DNA of 64,000 nt. Source: Rhipidocladum racemiflorum. Taxonomy: Eukaryota > Streptophyta > Magnoliopsida > Poales > Poaceae. Location: contig CM070585.1 of assembly GCA_036346355.1 (NCBI GenBank), positions 9,191,001-9,255,000 on the forward strand. The letters are read 5' to 3'. Made by a program: the position numbers and the translations under genes. The notes under the pieces are model-generated. The model searched no databases, was not told where the DNA came from, and worked only from the letters and a program-made list of their open reading frames with translations. Below are positions 35,018 through 47,198 of this stretch, in pieces; position 1 is the first letter of the stretch; every line of letters starts with the position of its first letter.

Positions 35018-35954
35018 AAATTTGGCGAAATCGAGAACTCTGTACCTGTTGGGGCATGGGATCCTATCGATGTATTTAGGATACGGTTTCCTGTAACTGA
35101 GAGTTCATCCTCTCGGTTGTATGCCGAACTGGTCCCTCAGCACAGTCGTGATGGCATCGGTTCAATCGGCTCCTCTAGGCAGTGTGACATGTGCTGGAGG
35201 CATTTGTCGATCAGGTTCGTGACAATGCCCCCCCGAGTGCAAGCTCGGGCGGTTCGTGACGATGCTCCCCGAGTGCGAACTCGAGCTGGCACAGTGGCCT
35301 ATGCTGCAATGGATCCTGCAGCGGTTCGTAGCCGATAGGCTGATGCCTTATGGGCTCTAGTAATGGCACGAAGGGCTCTGAATATGTAACAACTCGGTAA
35401 GAGTTTTGTGCTGGGATGGTGGAGGCGTCATGACCATAGACGATGGTTTGTTATAGACCATTGGCTTTGCACCCTGGGTGTTTTGTCTGATCAAGATGAC
35501 CGGGGTATGTGGGCAGAGGATGTAGCGGTTCGAAAAGAGAGCCAGACGTTACGAGCTCTTGCGTTACATCTTTGACGCTGTTAGATATCAACGGCCTGAG
35601 TGTAGTCATTAGGGCCAATGACTGATTCAGCAACGTACAATTTATGGACTGGTTAATCATATCCGATAGTTCTGCTTGAGCAGGCAAATATCGGCTTACT
35701 GGGGGTTTCTCGGTGGCATCGGAAGTATCCTTGCCCACGGAGTTGACTGTCGGTAGCGCCGTCTTCTGTGTGACACCTCGCCGTGTCTTCTAGTAGCAGC
35801 TTAGTACCATATGCTCAAACGCCGTCTTCTGATCTTCAACCTCTTTTTGTTGTTTCGGTGTCAAATCGGCCATAGTTGGCGCGATTATCGTGTCGGCGTT
35901 GATGTAGGAGGTTGTCGTAGGTTTTCCCGTTGATGCCATCCTGGCTCGTATCGT

Positions 35955-35972
35955 GTCCCACCGGGCGTGCCA
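35955..35972 (-). promoter_or_regulatory. Primer binding site of the truncated gypsy element
   Basis: Minus strand TGGCACGCCCGGTGGGAC lies a few bases inside the LTR end. It is a widely used gypsy primer-site type in grasses. Confidence 0.65.
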
Positions 35973-35978
35973 AAAGTG

Positions 35979-36737
35979 TGTTGTCGCAAAAAAAACTTGA
36001 TGGCGGGTTAACTGCCATCAGCACACGTGAATGCCGGGTTCAAGTTCTGGGTTGCGAGCATGCCAGCCAATTTGATTCTGCAATCGGCAAGAAGGAAACG
36101 TTCGTCAACAGACCGGCTAGAGAAAAAAACTGATCTAAACTCTTGATAGTAATTGGATCTTATCGATCAAGATATATCGAGACACATCGTTGTAACGGAT
36201 AGATCTAATCAACCCGTGAGAGTTGATCAGAGGGGTAAAGGCTGCTTTTTCCGAAAAAGGCGATGTGCAATAAGATCGGAGAAAAACTAAACCTGATTTG
36301 GCGTAATGCAACAATGATCAATAATCAGCGATGCGTAACTTTATTGATCAGCGTGTATAACAGAGGAAAGATTACAAACTAGATGTCTACTCCTATGCAG
36401 AAGAAAAAAAGTAATGCTAGGTTGTGTTGATAGTTGATTCCTCTTCGACGTAGTCCGTCGTCCCCTTTTATAACCTTTGGTCTGATCGTATCTATCCTGG
36501 TCTCTCCGATCGTTCGTATCAACCCTGAATCCTTCTTTCCATCTTGGACAAGGTCGTACACGATCCTAATCGTATCAGCCTCAGTTTCCTTTTTAATATT
36601 ACGACTTACCATACAGTCGTAATCCCTCAATCTGATGTCACGGGAGCTTCTACTAGTCCGAAACTGCACTGGCTTTCTTACACCGAACCTCCACTCGTTT
36701 CGGTCAACCCTTAACCATCAAATTTTGGATGCTAACA
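35979..36737 (-). repeat. 5' LTR of the truncated gypsy element
   Basis: In element orientation it begins TGTTAGCATCCAAAATTTG and ends TTGCGACAACA, about 759 bp. Confidence 0.75.
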
Positions 36738-36986
36738 CATACTTTGATGCAGGTTACGGGATTAATGACGACGATTTTATCTAGAGTTTATACCTTGTCA
36801 GTTGCCTGAGGGTTGGATGTGCACACTCAAGACTTTTGGTTCTTTCTGTTGTACTCTGACCGACCTCACACGTCATATTATATAAATGCTTCCGCTATTA
36901 TATGAAATAAAATATATCGTGTATGATTATGATTTCAATTTGTAAAAATACGTACTAACTATTGATCATAGAACTAACATAGTATG

Positions 36987-37995
36987 TGTTGAATATGTGT
37001 CGAATATGTGTATATCTAGACTTGGAGTTGTATTAGGAGGCTAGGGTGGAGTCGTAGTCCAACTCTGTACCTAGGGAGCTTTAAATATGAGGCCAACCCC
37101 TATTGTATGAAGGCGACTAGGTGGCTCGGTTTGGGTGGCGGCATGGCCGCTGTTGCATGCACCAGCCAGTTCACCCAAAAGCTTAAGCTAATGAGGAAAG
37201 ACGGGCAATTCACTTATACTTCAACACTCCCCCTCACGTGTAGGCTCCCTCAGGCCTAAGACGTGGAATAGAAGTGGACTGCAATTATTGTTTTTTAATT
37301 GCATCAACCGGGTCTTGAACTCAAGACCTCTTGGCTCTGATACCAATTGTTGGATCGTAAGGGCCTTCTCAACCCCAAAAGCTAGCTTAAGAGGTGAGGG
37401 ATTTCCCCACTTATAAGTTAGGTCATTTCTCCTTCCACAACCAATGTGGGACTATTCTAACAATCCCCTCTTTCACACATTGGTATCCCTCAGCCGTTCA
37501 CCGCCCTTTCACCGCACACCGACAGTCCCTCAGGGCCACAGTCTATCAGGCCTTCACACCCTAGTGTCCATCGGGCCAAAGATGTTAGAACCGGGCTCTG
37601 ATACCATGATAGCGAGATAAACGCTCAATGTATTATAAAAGACAGAGAGGTTACAAATATATATAGGCTCACGCTATACCCTATGTGCCATGCGGTTTAT
37701 GGAAACAGAACCCGCAGGAATAGGAGATCAGGGAGCCTGAATCAATCACACCAAAGGATAGACTAGGCAGAATACGGGAAGGATACGTATAAACAAAAGA
37801 TAGAATCTAACAGGTATTGCTCGGATACCAGCATAGCTACTGTTTATTGGGGAGGAGCGCCCATAGTCATGCCCCGGAGATGTAGGCTTCGGCCGAACCT
37901 CGTTAACAAATATTGTGCCTTCGGCGTCGTCTGTGATTGCGTTTCATCCTCTCGGTTAGATCTATTATCACTTTCGCTGACACGGTTTTCTAACA
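36987..37995 (-). mobile_element. Chain of three LTR-like segments linked by short PPT/PBS-bearing internal segments (TRIM-like)
   Basis: In minus orientation there are three LTR-like segments: 37,995-37,607 (TGTTAGAAAACCG...GCTATCA), 37,462-37,348 (TGTTAGAATAGTCC...CCAACA) and 37,226-36,987 (TGTTGAAGTATAAG...). Between consecutive segments lie internal stretches of only 144 and 121 bp. Each starts with a TGGTATCAGAGCC primer site (37,606-37,594 and 37,345-37,333) and ends in a purine tract (GTGAAAGAGGGGAT; CGTGAGGGGGAG). There is no coding capacity. The second and third LTRs share AGCTTAAGCTTTTGGG-like wording and look related; the first differs. Confidence 0.6.
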
Positions 37996-38510
37996 GTATG
38001 TACTTTAAAAAAAATTATATTACACTGTAACATAAAAAGAAGGGTCTCCCAGCAGCGCTCTTCTAGCTTCGAACGCTGCCCCTGCCAGTGATCATCAAGC
38101 AGCAAGCCAACCAAATCCCCTTGAATCCAAAGGATCGATACATGCGTCAATTTGTCAACATATAATCACTAGGCTACCATAAGCTGGCAAACACAATTGA
38201 AATTTAATTGTGACAAGTACACTGACCAGCGGCCAGTTATCAATGGCTTTAATTCCGAGTCATACTAGCACATCCAAAAGCCAAGGACAGACGACATAGA
38301 GTTGAGACGAGCCATGGAAAGGCCCCTGCCCAGAAACCAATGCCCTGCCTGCCTGCCAACCCCACGAGCCCTAATTTATTTCGATATGCGCAGAGCGGTG
38401 GCAGTAGCAGCAGCAGCAGCACTCCAACTACTGATCGACCGATCGATCGGCGGTGACTCGACTCCAAGACCAAACCCGCACGGGAGCAGCTAGCTCAGGC
38501 GTCGACCCAG
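37996..38510. other. Intergenic spacer
   Basis: I see no supported gene. Near 38,400 there is a short (CAG)n-like stretch (GCAGTAGCAGCAGCAGCAGC). Confidence 0.4.
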
Positions 38511-38520
38511 CATCACTCAC

Positions 38521-38815
38521 GGATTGGGATCCTCTGCCTTTGCAGTTTAAAATGCATGGTGTATTTTGAACTGCATTTTGAGCTGCAAAGGCTAAAAAAA
38601 TTTGAAAAAAAATCAAATTGCTACAGTATTTCAAAAAATCTAGTTTAAAAATATGAATTCAATCAAAAAATCCAAAATTTCAATAAAATTTAACAAAATC
38701 TTGAATATTGTAGCAATTTGATTTTTTTTTCTTACATTTTTTTAGCGTTTGCAACTGCCTTTGCAGTTCAAAATGCACCGTGCATTTTGAACTACAAAGG
38801 CAGAGGATCCCAATT
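38521..38815. mobile_element. Mutator-type MITE
   Basis: The inverted ends are GGATTGGGATCCTCTGCC and, reversed from the right, AATTGGGATCCTCTGCC, followed by TTTGCAGTT(T/C)AAAATGCA. CATCACTCAC (10 bp) flanks both ends (38,511-38,520 and 38,816-38,825), close to the 9-bp duplications of Mutator-like elements. The interior is AT-rich with no frame. Confidence 0.85.
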
Positions 38816-38825
38816 CATCACTCAC

Positions 38826-41067
38826 CACCTGGGCAAAGGCTTTGCTTGCTCTTGAACGCGTGCGTGCTGGGCTAGCCCTGTGTGCGCCTGTGTGGCAATA
38901 ATCACCGTGAAAAGGGCGCGTACGACGTGGAGATCGAGTCAAGACTCAAGAGCTAGATAGGTATAAGCTAACAGGTAAGGAAAGGAAACCTCGGGAGTTA
39001 CTAGTACCATATATGTCAAGGATTTTGTTCCTTTTTCTGGCGAGGACATTGATGCGTATAGAATTCTCCGTAGCTAGCTAGCATGCATGGGATGCTAGCT
39101 AGTTATCTTTGCGGGGAGCTGGAAATTACACTCTGATCGAGCTCATTGATTCGTGACAATTCTTACAACAAACCCTAAAGCAATGTGTCTACAGTTAGTA
39201 CTGGAGTGTACTACAGTTACAATATGCCTGCATTAATTGTGAATCCTCATAGTTTTGCCATCGATCGATCGTCCGTTTTCTACCGAAAGAGAGGGAAGTA
39301 GAGGGGCATCGATCTTCCAAGTACGTATGGTTAAAATGTTTACCGCAAACACACATTAAACAAATTGCACAGAGCATGCACATTCGCAGTGCAGCTCCAG
39401 TGCATATATCACATGCAGCACATTGGCGGGCACGCTAGCTTCCATGTGCGCGCGCGTGCATGGAATGTCTTCGATCGAGCTGCTGAGAGCACCCCCTCCT
39501 AGCTGGCTGGCTAGCTAGCAAAAGCATTGCACAGCTTCTGCTGCATTTGCATGCACCGCAATTCACAGGTCGCAAACAACACAAGCTCAGTTTCACGGAC
39601 ATCTAAGCTTGCTGGGCCGTCCTCTCTGCGCGCTGACTCGTTCCTGCCTGTACCATTCACCTGGTCTCTCTCACGCTGCCTCACACACGCACGCATACAC
39701 ATGCGAGCGAGCACTCGCGCAGGCAGGAGCAGTAATGCTACTCTCTGCATATCTTTCAGTGCGCTACGAGACAGGCACAGGTCGATCAGAGCTAGCTAGG
39801 ACTGATCTAGCACAAGACAGACGAGAGGCCGAGCCATGGCGGCACTGAAAACCATGCATGCGTCGGCGTCTGTTTCCATGCCCATTTACCACTCCCTACC
39901 AGAAACGTTTCATCGTTTCGCTCGGAGACATCGATGCAGGTGAGACGGAGAGGGGGGTGTTGTGTGTGCGTGTTGTTTTGGACTACTAGTGCCATCGCTG
40001 AGCAGCAACAGTGTGCCTGGGAGTTTTGAAAATTTATCTCTAGTGGGCATCTTTTTTACCCCCCTTCTTTCAGTGCCCAGCAGTTCACTGTCCCCTCAGA
40101 TTCTTCCAATCGGTTCCCCACTTCCGAGTTCGAACACCGCCCCAGCTGCTGGCTGCTTTCCACCCCTCAAACCACTACCGAATAGTCTATGGCGATCCTG
40201 CATGCCACGGGTCACAACGGTTAAGAGACTGTTTATATTTGGTACGTACGTGAATCAGGTGACGGCTCGAATGGTTCCTTGTGGTTTTGTGAGTGATCTA
40301 TGAGTTCGATGGATTCGCAGTAGGCTGGGTTATGCCATGGATCAACCAGTTAAGACGTCTACACGGTTAAGACTGTACATTGTTGTAAATCCTGTGTTGC
40401 CTCGAACCTGCTTATGGTTTTGTGAGTCTTGTAAGCGTGATCGACGTTAGAGCGGATTATTATGTTCAAAGATTTTCCGCAGAAAATAAGCTCCAATCAA
40501 TTGCCCAGCTCAAAACTCCAAAACCCATAAGAAAAAGACAGCTTTATCTAATATAGGTTGATTAAATATTGAACAGGTGCTTCTATACATCACTCTTTTA
40601 ATATAAGTTGTATAAATTTAAAAGCAAATAAAGATTAAATAATCACTATATATCTATTTTTTATTTATGGTTTGATAACTTTTAAATAGTGACAGAGAGA
40701 CATCTTCCTTAAATATTTCCAATTGCATGTAACAACTTAGAGGTTGTCACACTCACAAAGATGTCATGCATCCATTGATGCTTTCGTGGGGACCTTTACG
40801 AGTGGCATCATCAACCCTCCACTGCTTCATTCAGTGATGTTATTTCAAGAAATTCCAATGGGAAGCAAACAACCGAAACATTCCATGCACGTCACAATTA
40901 ATTAGCTAGCTAGCCCCGCTTAGCTTCCCTGCAGCTCGATCCGAAGACTCAAAACACTAGCAGCATGCATCTAATTACACCACACCTCTCACCATGCGCC
41001 GCCAACCCCGGCCGGCTCGTTGGTGAAACAAGAAGCAATTCGATGGTAGATCAGGGTGGCTAGCAAG
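38826..41067. other. Intergenic DNA 3' of the IDD gene
   Basis: I find no exon with credible homology in these 2.2 kb. The last few hundred bases presumably include the 3' UTR of the minus-strand IDD gene, whose stop codon is at 41,068-41,070. Confidence 0.4.
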
Positions 41068-42678
41068 CTAGACGATGTCCATCCTAGCGTGTTGGCGGCG
41101 CCGCAATCCGTCGGCGTTGAGGTGCTCGTCGACGTTGTCGACCTCGGCGTCCCCGCCCTCAGTCACGACGGAGGACACGTAGCTGCAAGCCACCACGGAG
41201 CTCATGGCGGCCGGCGGCCTCGCTGCGCAGAACTTGCCGCGGCAGCTGAAGCAGGTGATCTGGAGCAGCGTGGCGTTGACCTGCCGCACGGCGTGCTCGC
41301 GGAGCGCGTGGGCGCGGCTCAGCTCCACCTGCGCCTGGTGCCGCATGCGATTGGCGCTGGACAGCTCCTGCTCGGCCAGCTCCGTCTGCCGCCTCGCCTG
41401 CGCGCGCGCCTCGTCAGCCGCCGCCTTCTCCGCCATCGCCTGGCGCAACTGCTCCCGGGCCTCCTCGTTGGCCATGCAGGCAGCGGCCAGCGCCTCGCCG
41501 CCGGGGTCGGCAGCGTCGTCCCTGAACTCGGCACGGTTGTTGTCGCCGCTGCAGAAGCCTATGGACAGCTGCAGCTGCATGGCGGCGTTGTTTCCTTGCG
41601 ATATTGCCGGCAGTGAGTGCGGCGCCGCGTAGCACGCCGCCAAGACCGGGGCTGCATCGGCGCCAGAGCGGCCGCTGGACTGCGGCATGAGCTGCAGCTC
41701 AAGGTTGTGCCTGCCGCCGCGGGGGTCTGACGGCGGCGTCCGCGGCGACGGAACCTGGTCGAACCGGTGGAATGCGGCGGCGGCGGTAGGGCTCGGCGTT
41801 GCTGGGGCGCCGGACGTCCAGGCCACGGGGCTGATGACAATATCGCTGGACGGGCTGGTGCTGGACGTGGTCCGCGACAGCGACACCGCCGGCGGCGCCT
41901 GCTGCTGCAATGACGCGGCGGCCACTACGCCACACGCCGGCGACACTTCCCCCGCCGCCGCTGCCTGTGGCCGGCCGGCGTTGCACGTGTCCTGGTGCTC
42001 GATGAAGCTCTCCACCCTGTACATTGGACGCGCGCACCAAGTTAGCCATACAGCACTCATCACATCAGCACGTACGTACAAACAAACAGTAGCGTCGATC
42101 ACTCGGGAGTTGGGAAGAGAGAACGTCTCAGCGCGGAGACCCAGGAAGGGTAAACGCGCGCGCGAGCTGAAACTGAAGGTGCCAAGAGCGAGCGAGAGAG
42201 CCTTCATTGTATGTGCGAGGAAGAGGAAATTCACGTTGCTGCACGGGGGTCCAAAGATTTGGATCTAGCTGCATGCATGCTCGTGTGTGGCGAGTGGCAA
42301 CAAAAACAAAACGCTACTGGTGTGATCATCTGAATAGTATTGGGAGACCGAGAGGCAGGAGGGCGAGGAGGCCAGCCTCGTAGGCATGCAGCTTGTCAGG
42401 CGTGAAATTTTGGGCCCTCAGCTTGTGTACATTAAATGGCGTACCGCCGCTGCTTCTGCTGCCGCCGCTGCAGTGCGAGCACAGCAAAGCCGAGACACCC
42501 TCTCGCGGCCAAAGAAAGGCAGCAGAAACAAATGCGCAAGCAAGCAAACTAGCAAAGCAACTAGTAACCCGTATGTGCGCACACAAAGACACACGAAAGC
42601 GCTCCGCTGCGCTGCGTTTCCCTCGGGAATTGTGCTCTGATCCGCCTCCCTTAATGTCACAATAATAATAATAACAAA

Positions 42679-42717
<39 letters not shown>

Positions 42718-43671
42718 AGCCGGCCGGCCGGCGCAGTGTGAGCCCCAGCCGTGCTGATACAAATCCTTTCGAGAAAAACCATCAGGCTTTCTGTCCCGTA
42801 TTTACGCGAATCGGATCAAGAACTTATAAAGAAAAGGCAAAGGAAAAGTACTAGTTTGTGTAAGATTAGTAGGGATAGATTTTGGCATGGTGGTTGAGGA
42901 GTTGAGTTGTTAGAACTTGGGAGTAGTAGTGGTGTTTACCGGGAGAAGACGCGGCCGCAGTCGCAGGAGTGGCCGCGGGTGCCGCAGGTCTTGAGGTGGG
43001 CCTTGAAGTCGGAGTGGACGGCGTATGCCTTGGAGCAGCGGGCGCAGGCCCACTGGCGGTGGCCGCTGTGCTTGCGGCGGAAGTGCTTCTTGATGCCGAC
43101 GAGGTCGCCGAGCGCGTGGGAGGGGTCGTGGTGCAGGCAGGTCTGCTCCGGGCATACGAACACCCGCTTCCGCGCCGCCTCCCCGGCCTCCCGCTTCAGC
43201 AGCTTCCACGGCACCTTGTGCCGCCGCCGGTGCATCTGCAGGTTCTGGTCGCGCTGGAATCCCTGGTTGCAGATCTCGCACACGTACCGGTCCGACTCCA
43301 GCAGCGTCCGCGGCGACAGCGAAACCACCTCCGCGTCCGGGTCTGCGCCCCGCGCCAGCCCCCGCCCCCGCCGCGCCGATCAATGCGCCATGCCACCAAC
43401 CCATGTTATTCACCATTGCAGCGCCACACACACAGCATTACATGCAACAAATCTTGGCACCTACTAGCTAGCTACCATGTAATTGGAATATTGGATGCAT
43501 TCGTACGTATCGGCGCCTCTTAGTAAGCAACTAATTACCTGGTGTGCCGGCCGGCCGGCGCTTCTTCTTTGTCGTAGCGGCGGCCGTGGCGATCTGCAGC
43601 GAGCGGAACGGCTCCGGCGCCGTGGCCTCGTCCGGAGGCGGCCCGACCGTCAGGGCGCAAGAGCTCAACAT
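41068..43671 (-). CDS. LPA1: INDETERMINATE DOMAIN (IDD) C2H2 zinc-finger transcription factor, SGR5/IDD14/LPA1 group
   Basis: Minus-strand exons 43,539-43,671, 42,940-43,342 and 41,068-42,016 (1,485 nt, in frame, 494 aa) with GT-AG introns of 196 and 923 bp. A basic KKKRRPAGTPDP block (residues 35-46) precedes the ID domain: finger 1 C66/C69/H82/H86, finger 2 C108/C113/H131/H136, finger 3 C144/C147/H160/C164, finger 4 C171/C173/H186/C190. The last two are of the CCHC type used by IDD proteins. The C-terminal half has two EAR-like leucine motifs (LELQLM about residue 284; LQLQLSIGF about 331) and a long alanine/glutamate-rich coiled coil (about 364-435) ending in CFSCRGKFC and SYVSSVVTEGGDAEVDN. 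This coiled-coil tail is the mark of the Arabidopsis SGR5/IDD15-IDD14-IDD16 and rice LPA1 group, which control gravitropism, leaf angle and tiller angle. The start has a good transit into KKKRR and matches the family's N-terminus. Confidence 0.92.
42680..42716. repeat. (GA)n microsatellite in intron 2 of the IDD gene
   Basis: About 17 uninterrupted GA dinucleotides (CT on the coding strand), followed by GCTAGCCGGCCGGCCGG. Confidence 0.95.
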
Positions 43672-44240
43672 GGCCGCTGCGGCACGCCTGTTTCTTGATC
43701 TTGTATTCTACTACTTACTAGCAAATACGACGAAACAAGAGCAGAAAAATTCCTCCTTTTCTCGATGAGGGGAGGGAAGAGAGAGGGGGGGGGGGGGTGT
43801 TGCTGTATAATAGCAAAAGCTTGCAAGGAATTAAGGAGATGGAAAGGAGGGAGGGAAGAAAGGGTCTTGGAGTTGGCTTTTGTGGGCTGCTGCTACACCA
43901 AAGAAGGGGAGAGAGGGAGGGAGGGAGGGAGGAGGAGGCAGCTTTCTACCGGCTTTAGGTTTTAGCAGCTTTCTTTGGGGTTATATGGGGGGGTGGGGGA
44001 TGAGGAGGGAGAGCTGGGGTTGGTAAGTACTTCTGGGGTTTGAGTCTTAATTGGCTAGGGACAGGGGGAGGAGATGGCTGACTGGCTGGCATCTCCATAA
44101 GTGAAGGGCTTTTTGGAGCGGGGGGGGGGGGGGGGGTGGAAATGAGTTTTTACATAGATGGATGGATGGATGTTTTGGGTGGGAGCACTCGATGGAAGCT
44201 TGCAGTTGTTGGCTAGCTAGATATGCATGCACAAAACAAC
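43672..44240 (-). promoter_or_regulatory. 5' flank of the IDD gene, purine-rich on + (CT-rich on the coding strand)
   Basis: On the coding strand it is a long pyrimidine-rich leader/promoter region with CCCTCTC and TCCCTC repeats, a 13-base C run (43,785-43,797 as G), a 17-base C run (44,120-44,136 as G) and (CATC)n at about 44,156-44,172. CT-rich tracts are typical of plant 5' UTRs; the transcription start is not determined. Confidence 0.5.
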
Positions 44241-44742
44241 AAATGCTAAAGATAAATCGAGGGTGAAAAATAAAATAAAATTTTGATGTGGTATTGTTTT
44301 TTTTTGGGTACCTAATTTCGGTTGCAAAACACTTTAGGTATTAGAGTCTAGTTTATTAAGCCGTACAAATCTCTGCAAGAGAATCACATGTGGAATGACT
44401 GGATCGAGTGATTCCATTAATTGTGGTCCAGGAGGAGAATGTCTGTCTATAGCTATATTAGAACTAGACTTGCACATATTCCCCAGTTGAATCTGCTACA
44501 CCAATGCATTTCATGTCTCTTCAGTATTTTTGTCTTTTATTACTAAAGAAATTTTATGGTGCGTGAAAGGAAATTCCATGTGTAGTCATGCAAACCATTG
44601 GCCCGTTGTGATATGATTTAGTATCAAATAGAACTATGAAGTACACATAGAAAAGATACCGATTAAAGTGGCAGGAGAATTCAGATAACCAAACTGCACA
44701 ACACATGAATAATGTCGCAGTTACTTCGTGATTTCCATTTTA

Positions 44743-45411
44743 TGGCCTGCTTCAGCTTTGAGATAGAAGCCCCCGCGCCAAACAGACCAGCTCCACAACT
44801 GCTATAAAGCCGCCAAAACGTGCTTTTGCTGCTGTGCTTCAGCTGTCTCCACGCCCTCCCGGCCTCGACCGACTCCTCACTCGCCTTCTCGCTGTCCGCC
44901 TCGTCGCTCGCCATCCTCGACCACTTCCTCGCTCGCCTCCTCGCCGTCCGCCTCGTCGCTCACCTCTCGGTCGCCCGCCTTGGCCTCCTTGTCGTTCGCC
45001 ATCCTCGGCCACCTCGTCGCCCCTCTCGGTCGCTTGCCATCCTTCTCCTTCCCGATCTCCTCCCCACCGGTCGGCCACCCTCCTCTTCCCTGGTCGGCCC
45101 GCCTCCTCCTTGTCACTAGTCGGTCCGCCTCCTGGCTGCCCTCCTCATCACCGGTCGGCCTACCTCCTCCTCGTGTCAGCTCCACCTCCTCCTCCCGCCG
45201 CCCTCCTTGTCACCGGTCAGTCTGCCTCCCGGTCTCCAAGCAGCAGCCTGGTCGGCCCAACTTCTCCCCGCTACAGTGAAGCCAAAAGCTCAAAAGCTAT
45301 TAGTTTGCTAAATGGCCTCTGAGAGGAAGCTACAGCCGCAAGCTAGAGCTGTTTTATAGTTCAGCAAGCTAAATCAGCTTTTCAACCCTACCACAGTCCC
45401 CCAAACAGGCC
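44743..45411. mobile_element. Tourist-like element with GC-rich interior
   Basis: The right end reversed reads GGCCTGTTTGGGGGACTG and the left end TGGCCTGCTTCAGC. TTA flanks both sides (44,740-44,742 and 45,412-45,414). The interior (44,840-45,270) is a GC-rich stretch of TCCTCGCTCGCC-like repeats that opens frames on both strands without recognisable protein. The terminal similarity is weak, so the class is tentative. Confidence 0.45.
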
Positions 45412-45414
45412 TTA

Positions 45415-46690
45415 TGTCTTGTATGTTTTTTATTTACATCTCCTTAAATAGAATTTAGTCATGTAATACTCAACTAAATATGAAGTGGTAGGATCAAATT
45501 AAATCCAATCTTACGAAGACTCAAGTTTGTTACTATCATGCATCACATAGTTTCTGTAGTCCTTTCGGCTATTTTTGTCTACTTGTTAATATATACTTTA
45601 ACCTGGCAAACAGCTCGCACTTATAGCCTTGGCCTCCTTGAGGTGGTGCCTCGTAACTGTAGATTCACCGTACCATAATTATTTTACGGGACAGTTCCTG
45701 TTTGTGCCCTGACCCATGGCGTGTAAACAAATAGATCGGGTTTGTGTTCTTGCATAATTAAATTACACTTTTCTCGTATCTCGTGATTAGCACCTAAGAT
45801 CCTAGTATATCTTTGTCATTCTCCCAAAAAGGAATCAACCCTGGTAGGAGTTTAGCAGATAGGAATGATTTATTTGGAAGCTTATGGAATTGATTGGTTG
45901 GATTGTTTTTTATTGACTAAAATAAGATATTATATGCAATGCCATTTAAGTATGTTGCTGCCAAGCTCCAAATGGAAGGTTTTCTTGGTGCCCGAGGTCG
46001 ACTTTGATGTCTGTTTTTTTTATATGTATCAGGCTTCTATATGCATACTCCAAATAATGGCACTTGCTAATTCGTTTGCTCCAAGTCAGTATTTTTGCTT
46101 AAGTAGCTTAAAAGCTGTTTGCTTTTACACATGATAGATGTGGGTAAATTTATCTTAATTTTAGTGACATTAATCTAAAATCAATACTCAACAAGCAAAA
46201 ATCACATCTCCGATAGCTTTTATTTACAGTTAAAAAGTCACCTATTTAATTATTCAAGTTTTGGCTTTTTTACTTTTAAGCCAAAGAAACAGCTCAAACA
46301 AACATAGCCTATTTGTCTTCTTTTTATTGACCTGGTCATTACTTGAGGAGCAATAGTACTCAGTCTTTTTACGTCCTATACACAACGCATGAATGATTTC
46401 CACGTGTGAGAATGATACCGTTTTCCAGGAAATTCATAAGCTCCAAATGAGGCTTTAAGATGAAGCAAATTAGTTGTTCAATTGTACTTGTCATCTTTAT
46501 ACTCCTATATCCTATTTTTATAGGTAAGAATCCAAACATTTCAGCAATAAGTGCAAGGTCTGGTAATGTTACATATGAACTTATAATTGAGTCGGATCTC
46601 ACATAATCATTGATGAGTACATATAGCCCATTTTACTAGGTGTACTTGTGCATGTGTGAGCCAATTAAGCCAGCTAGGCTTGCTGTTCAA

Positions 46691-46693
<3 letters not shown>
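45415..46693. other. Intergenic AT-rich DNA
   Basis: No gene or element boundary is supported in this interval. Confidence 0.45.
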
Positions 46694-46739
<46 letters not shown>

Positions 46740-46741
<2 letters not shown>

Positions 46742-47145
46742 CCGAATGGGACATCATGGTGCCTGGGCACCATGATTTTAAATGCGTTAATTCAAACCAA
46801 ATTCGGATATATTTTTCAAAACTTTCAGTTTTAGGGTATATACCCATCTATAAAAATTCAAATTAAACACATACCTTTGAAAAAATATACTCGAATTTGA
46901 AGATTTGAACGAATTTAGATTACATACTTTGCTGATTTATATGTATGATCAACACATACCTACAATCAAACTATCATCAAAAAAGGAAACTTTAGTTTGA
47001 ATTTTGGTTCAAACTTGTTTGAACTAGTTAGTAAACTGGTTGAACTCAACATCCTAAAAATTTCAAATTTTTTCGCATACAAATATATATGGAAAATACC
47101 CGTTTTAGATCATGGTGCCCAGGCACCATGGTGTCCCAGGTAATT

Positions 47146-47149
<4 letters not shown>
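46740..47149. mobile_element. Micron-like MITE inserted in a (TA)n microsatellite
   Basis: Both ends carry a GGTGCC(T/C)(G/A)GGCACCATG palindrome: CATCATGGTGCCTGGGCACC on the left and ATCATGGTGCCCAGGCACC on the right, preceded or followed by GGGACA / TGTCCC. Flanks are (TA)n on both sides, as described for microsatellite-targeting Micron elements of rice. Confidence 0.65.

Positions 47150-47196
<47 letters not shown>

Positions 47197-47198
<2 letters not shown>

Larger units (their letters stand above)
34670..36737 (-). mobile_element. Truncated gypsy element: 5' LTR, primer site and partial gag
   Basis: In minus orientation: LTR 36,737-35,979 (TGTTAGCATCCAAA...GCGACAACA), primer site, leader, then a gag open stretch that stops at the junction with the copia gag near 34,680. 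No protease, RT or 3' LTR is present, so only the first 2.1 kb of the element remains here. It was inserted into, or recombined with, the copia element. Confidence 0.72.

Noticed and set aside
41056..42268. Plus-strand ORFs of 142-193 codons opposite IDD exon 3
   Set aside because: Antisense shadows of the coding exon; GC-rich third positions keep them open.
43196..43431. Alternative-frame ORFs across the IDD zinc-finger exon
   Set aside because: GC-rich shadow frames of a well supported exon.
44834..45322. ORFs rich in leucine, arginine, serine and proline
   Set aside because: Derived from TCCTCGCTCGCC-like repeats; no domain.
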